Below are positions 63,908-64,000 of a stretch of 64,000 nucleotides of DNA, one piece after another. The stretch comes from Coix lacryma-jobi var. lacryma-jobi (lineage: Eukaryota; Streptophyta; Magnoliopsida; Poales; Poaceae), in contig CM019822.1 in assembly GCA_009763385.1 (NCBI GenBank), positions 27,150,842-27,214,841 on the forward strand. Reading direction: 5' to 3'. Under the pieces are notes generated by a model. That model was not told where the DNA came from and ran no database searches. It saw nothing but the letters and a program-made list of their open reading frames with translations. A program made the position numbers and the translations under genes. The number at the start of each line of letters is the position of its first letter. The first letter of the stretch is position 1.

Positions 63908-64000
63908 TGTGACGGAACGACCCTAATCCCATGGCCCACGTGTCCCTGTCAACCTCTGACAGCCGAACCCATGTTCCATGTGATTAAGACCTGTTCGCCA
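63908..64000 (-). repeat. 5' LTR of element B, first 93 bases only
   Basis: Same outer end as 41994-42086, with a few differences (for example CCCACGTGTC against CCCACCTGTC, and a one-base indel in CCGAACCC/CCGACCC). The rest lies outside the window. Confidence 0.9.

Larger units (their letters stand above)
41994..64000 (-). mobile_element. Chromovirus B (Ty3/gypsy), with element A nested in its 3' LTR
   Basis: The 3' LTR is 58204-56925 plus 44549-41994 (3836 bp when A and one duplicated pentamer are removed). Internal region 58205-63907. The 5' LTR starts at 63908 and runs off the window. The LTR outer end TGTGACGGAACGACCC at 41994 and 63908 is identical. The minus-strand order is primer site, an extra ORF, gag, protease, RT, RNase H, integrase, chromodomain, polypurine tract. 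It sits in copia D (TCGAT at 41989-41993 is the left flank). Two in-frame TAG codons are the only coding lesions seen. Confidence 0.93.

Overview
This window looks like a piece of a grass (Poaceae, probably Andropogoneae) nuclear genome. The reasons are Ty3/gypsy chromoviruses with LTRs of 3-3.8 kb, several Ty1/copia elements, a Cassandra-type LTR carrying 5S-rRNA-like sequence, Stowaway and Tourist-like MITEs, introns with plant-style splice sites, and a FRIGIDA-like gene with grass-type GC-rich codons. There are no bacterial features. I could run no database search, so family names rest on motifs I recognise.

Layout. (1) 1-4318: 5' half of a decayed Tat/RIRE2-type gypsy element (minus strand) with its LTR at 3813-4318. 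It is inserted into the end of a chromovirus, here called C (plus), whose chromodomain tail (4319-4582) and 3.0-kb 3' LTR (4628-7623) follow. (2) 7624-14026: about 6 kb without genes, ending in a Helitron-like 3' terminus at 13621, then short tandem repeats. A Stowaway MITE follows at 14027-14253. (3) 14528-34228: one minus-strand FRIGIDA-like (FRL) gene spread over about 20 kb and broken. Exon 1 (from 34228) is cut by a LINE at about 32640. The rest of that exon resumes at 23701, and two further exons lie at 15734-15562 and 15294-14528. The LINE carries copia F (24580-30911, TSD AATGT). The first intron carries a MITE that carries copia E (15929-22399, TSD GTTAC), which in turn carries a Cassandra LTR and a solo LTR. 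The FRL upstream region holds a solo LTR (34330-35812, TSD TCTGG). (4) 37411-38619: remnants of an F-box-type gene, partly duplicated in tandem, joined to a CYP71-like cytochrome P450 fragment. (5) 38620-64000: a nest in that P450 fragment. Copia D (plus) is cut by chromovirus B (minus, from 41994 past the window end), whose 3' LTR is cut by chromovirus A (44550-56919, TSD GGTTA). The two A LTRs differ at only 7 of 3670 positions by my line-by-line reading, so A is very young and almost intact.

Three observations stand out. First, element B has an extra ORF between its primer-binding site and gag (62969-63577). Its protein starts with a close copy of the histone H3 N-terminal tail, including the complete K9 context TARKSTG, followed by a coiled coil and a long acidic tail. 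The same element encodes a chromodomain integrase, a module that in other elements recognises H3K9 methylation. Second, the long LTRs of C, A and B, different in overall sequence, each contain on the sense strand a pair of small acidic exon-like segments. These are joined by a 0.9-1.1-kb GC-AG intron, with identical splice phase in all three. In C an upstream ATG exon with a GT donor and a TATA box completes an 84-residue spliced ORF, so these LTRs may act as independent small genes. Third, the LTR of A holds six consecutive hairpins whose stems change by paired substitutions while the loop core is conserved, which suggests selection on structure. The gag of A also appears to contain a 100-nt GC-AG intron.

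No intact ordinary host gene was found. The only host-gene remnants are the FRL, P450 and F-box pseudogenes.
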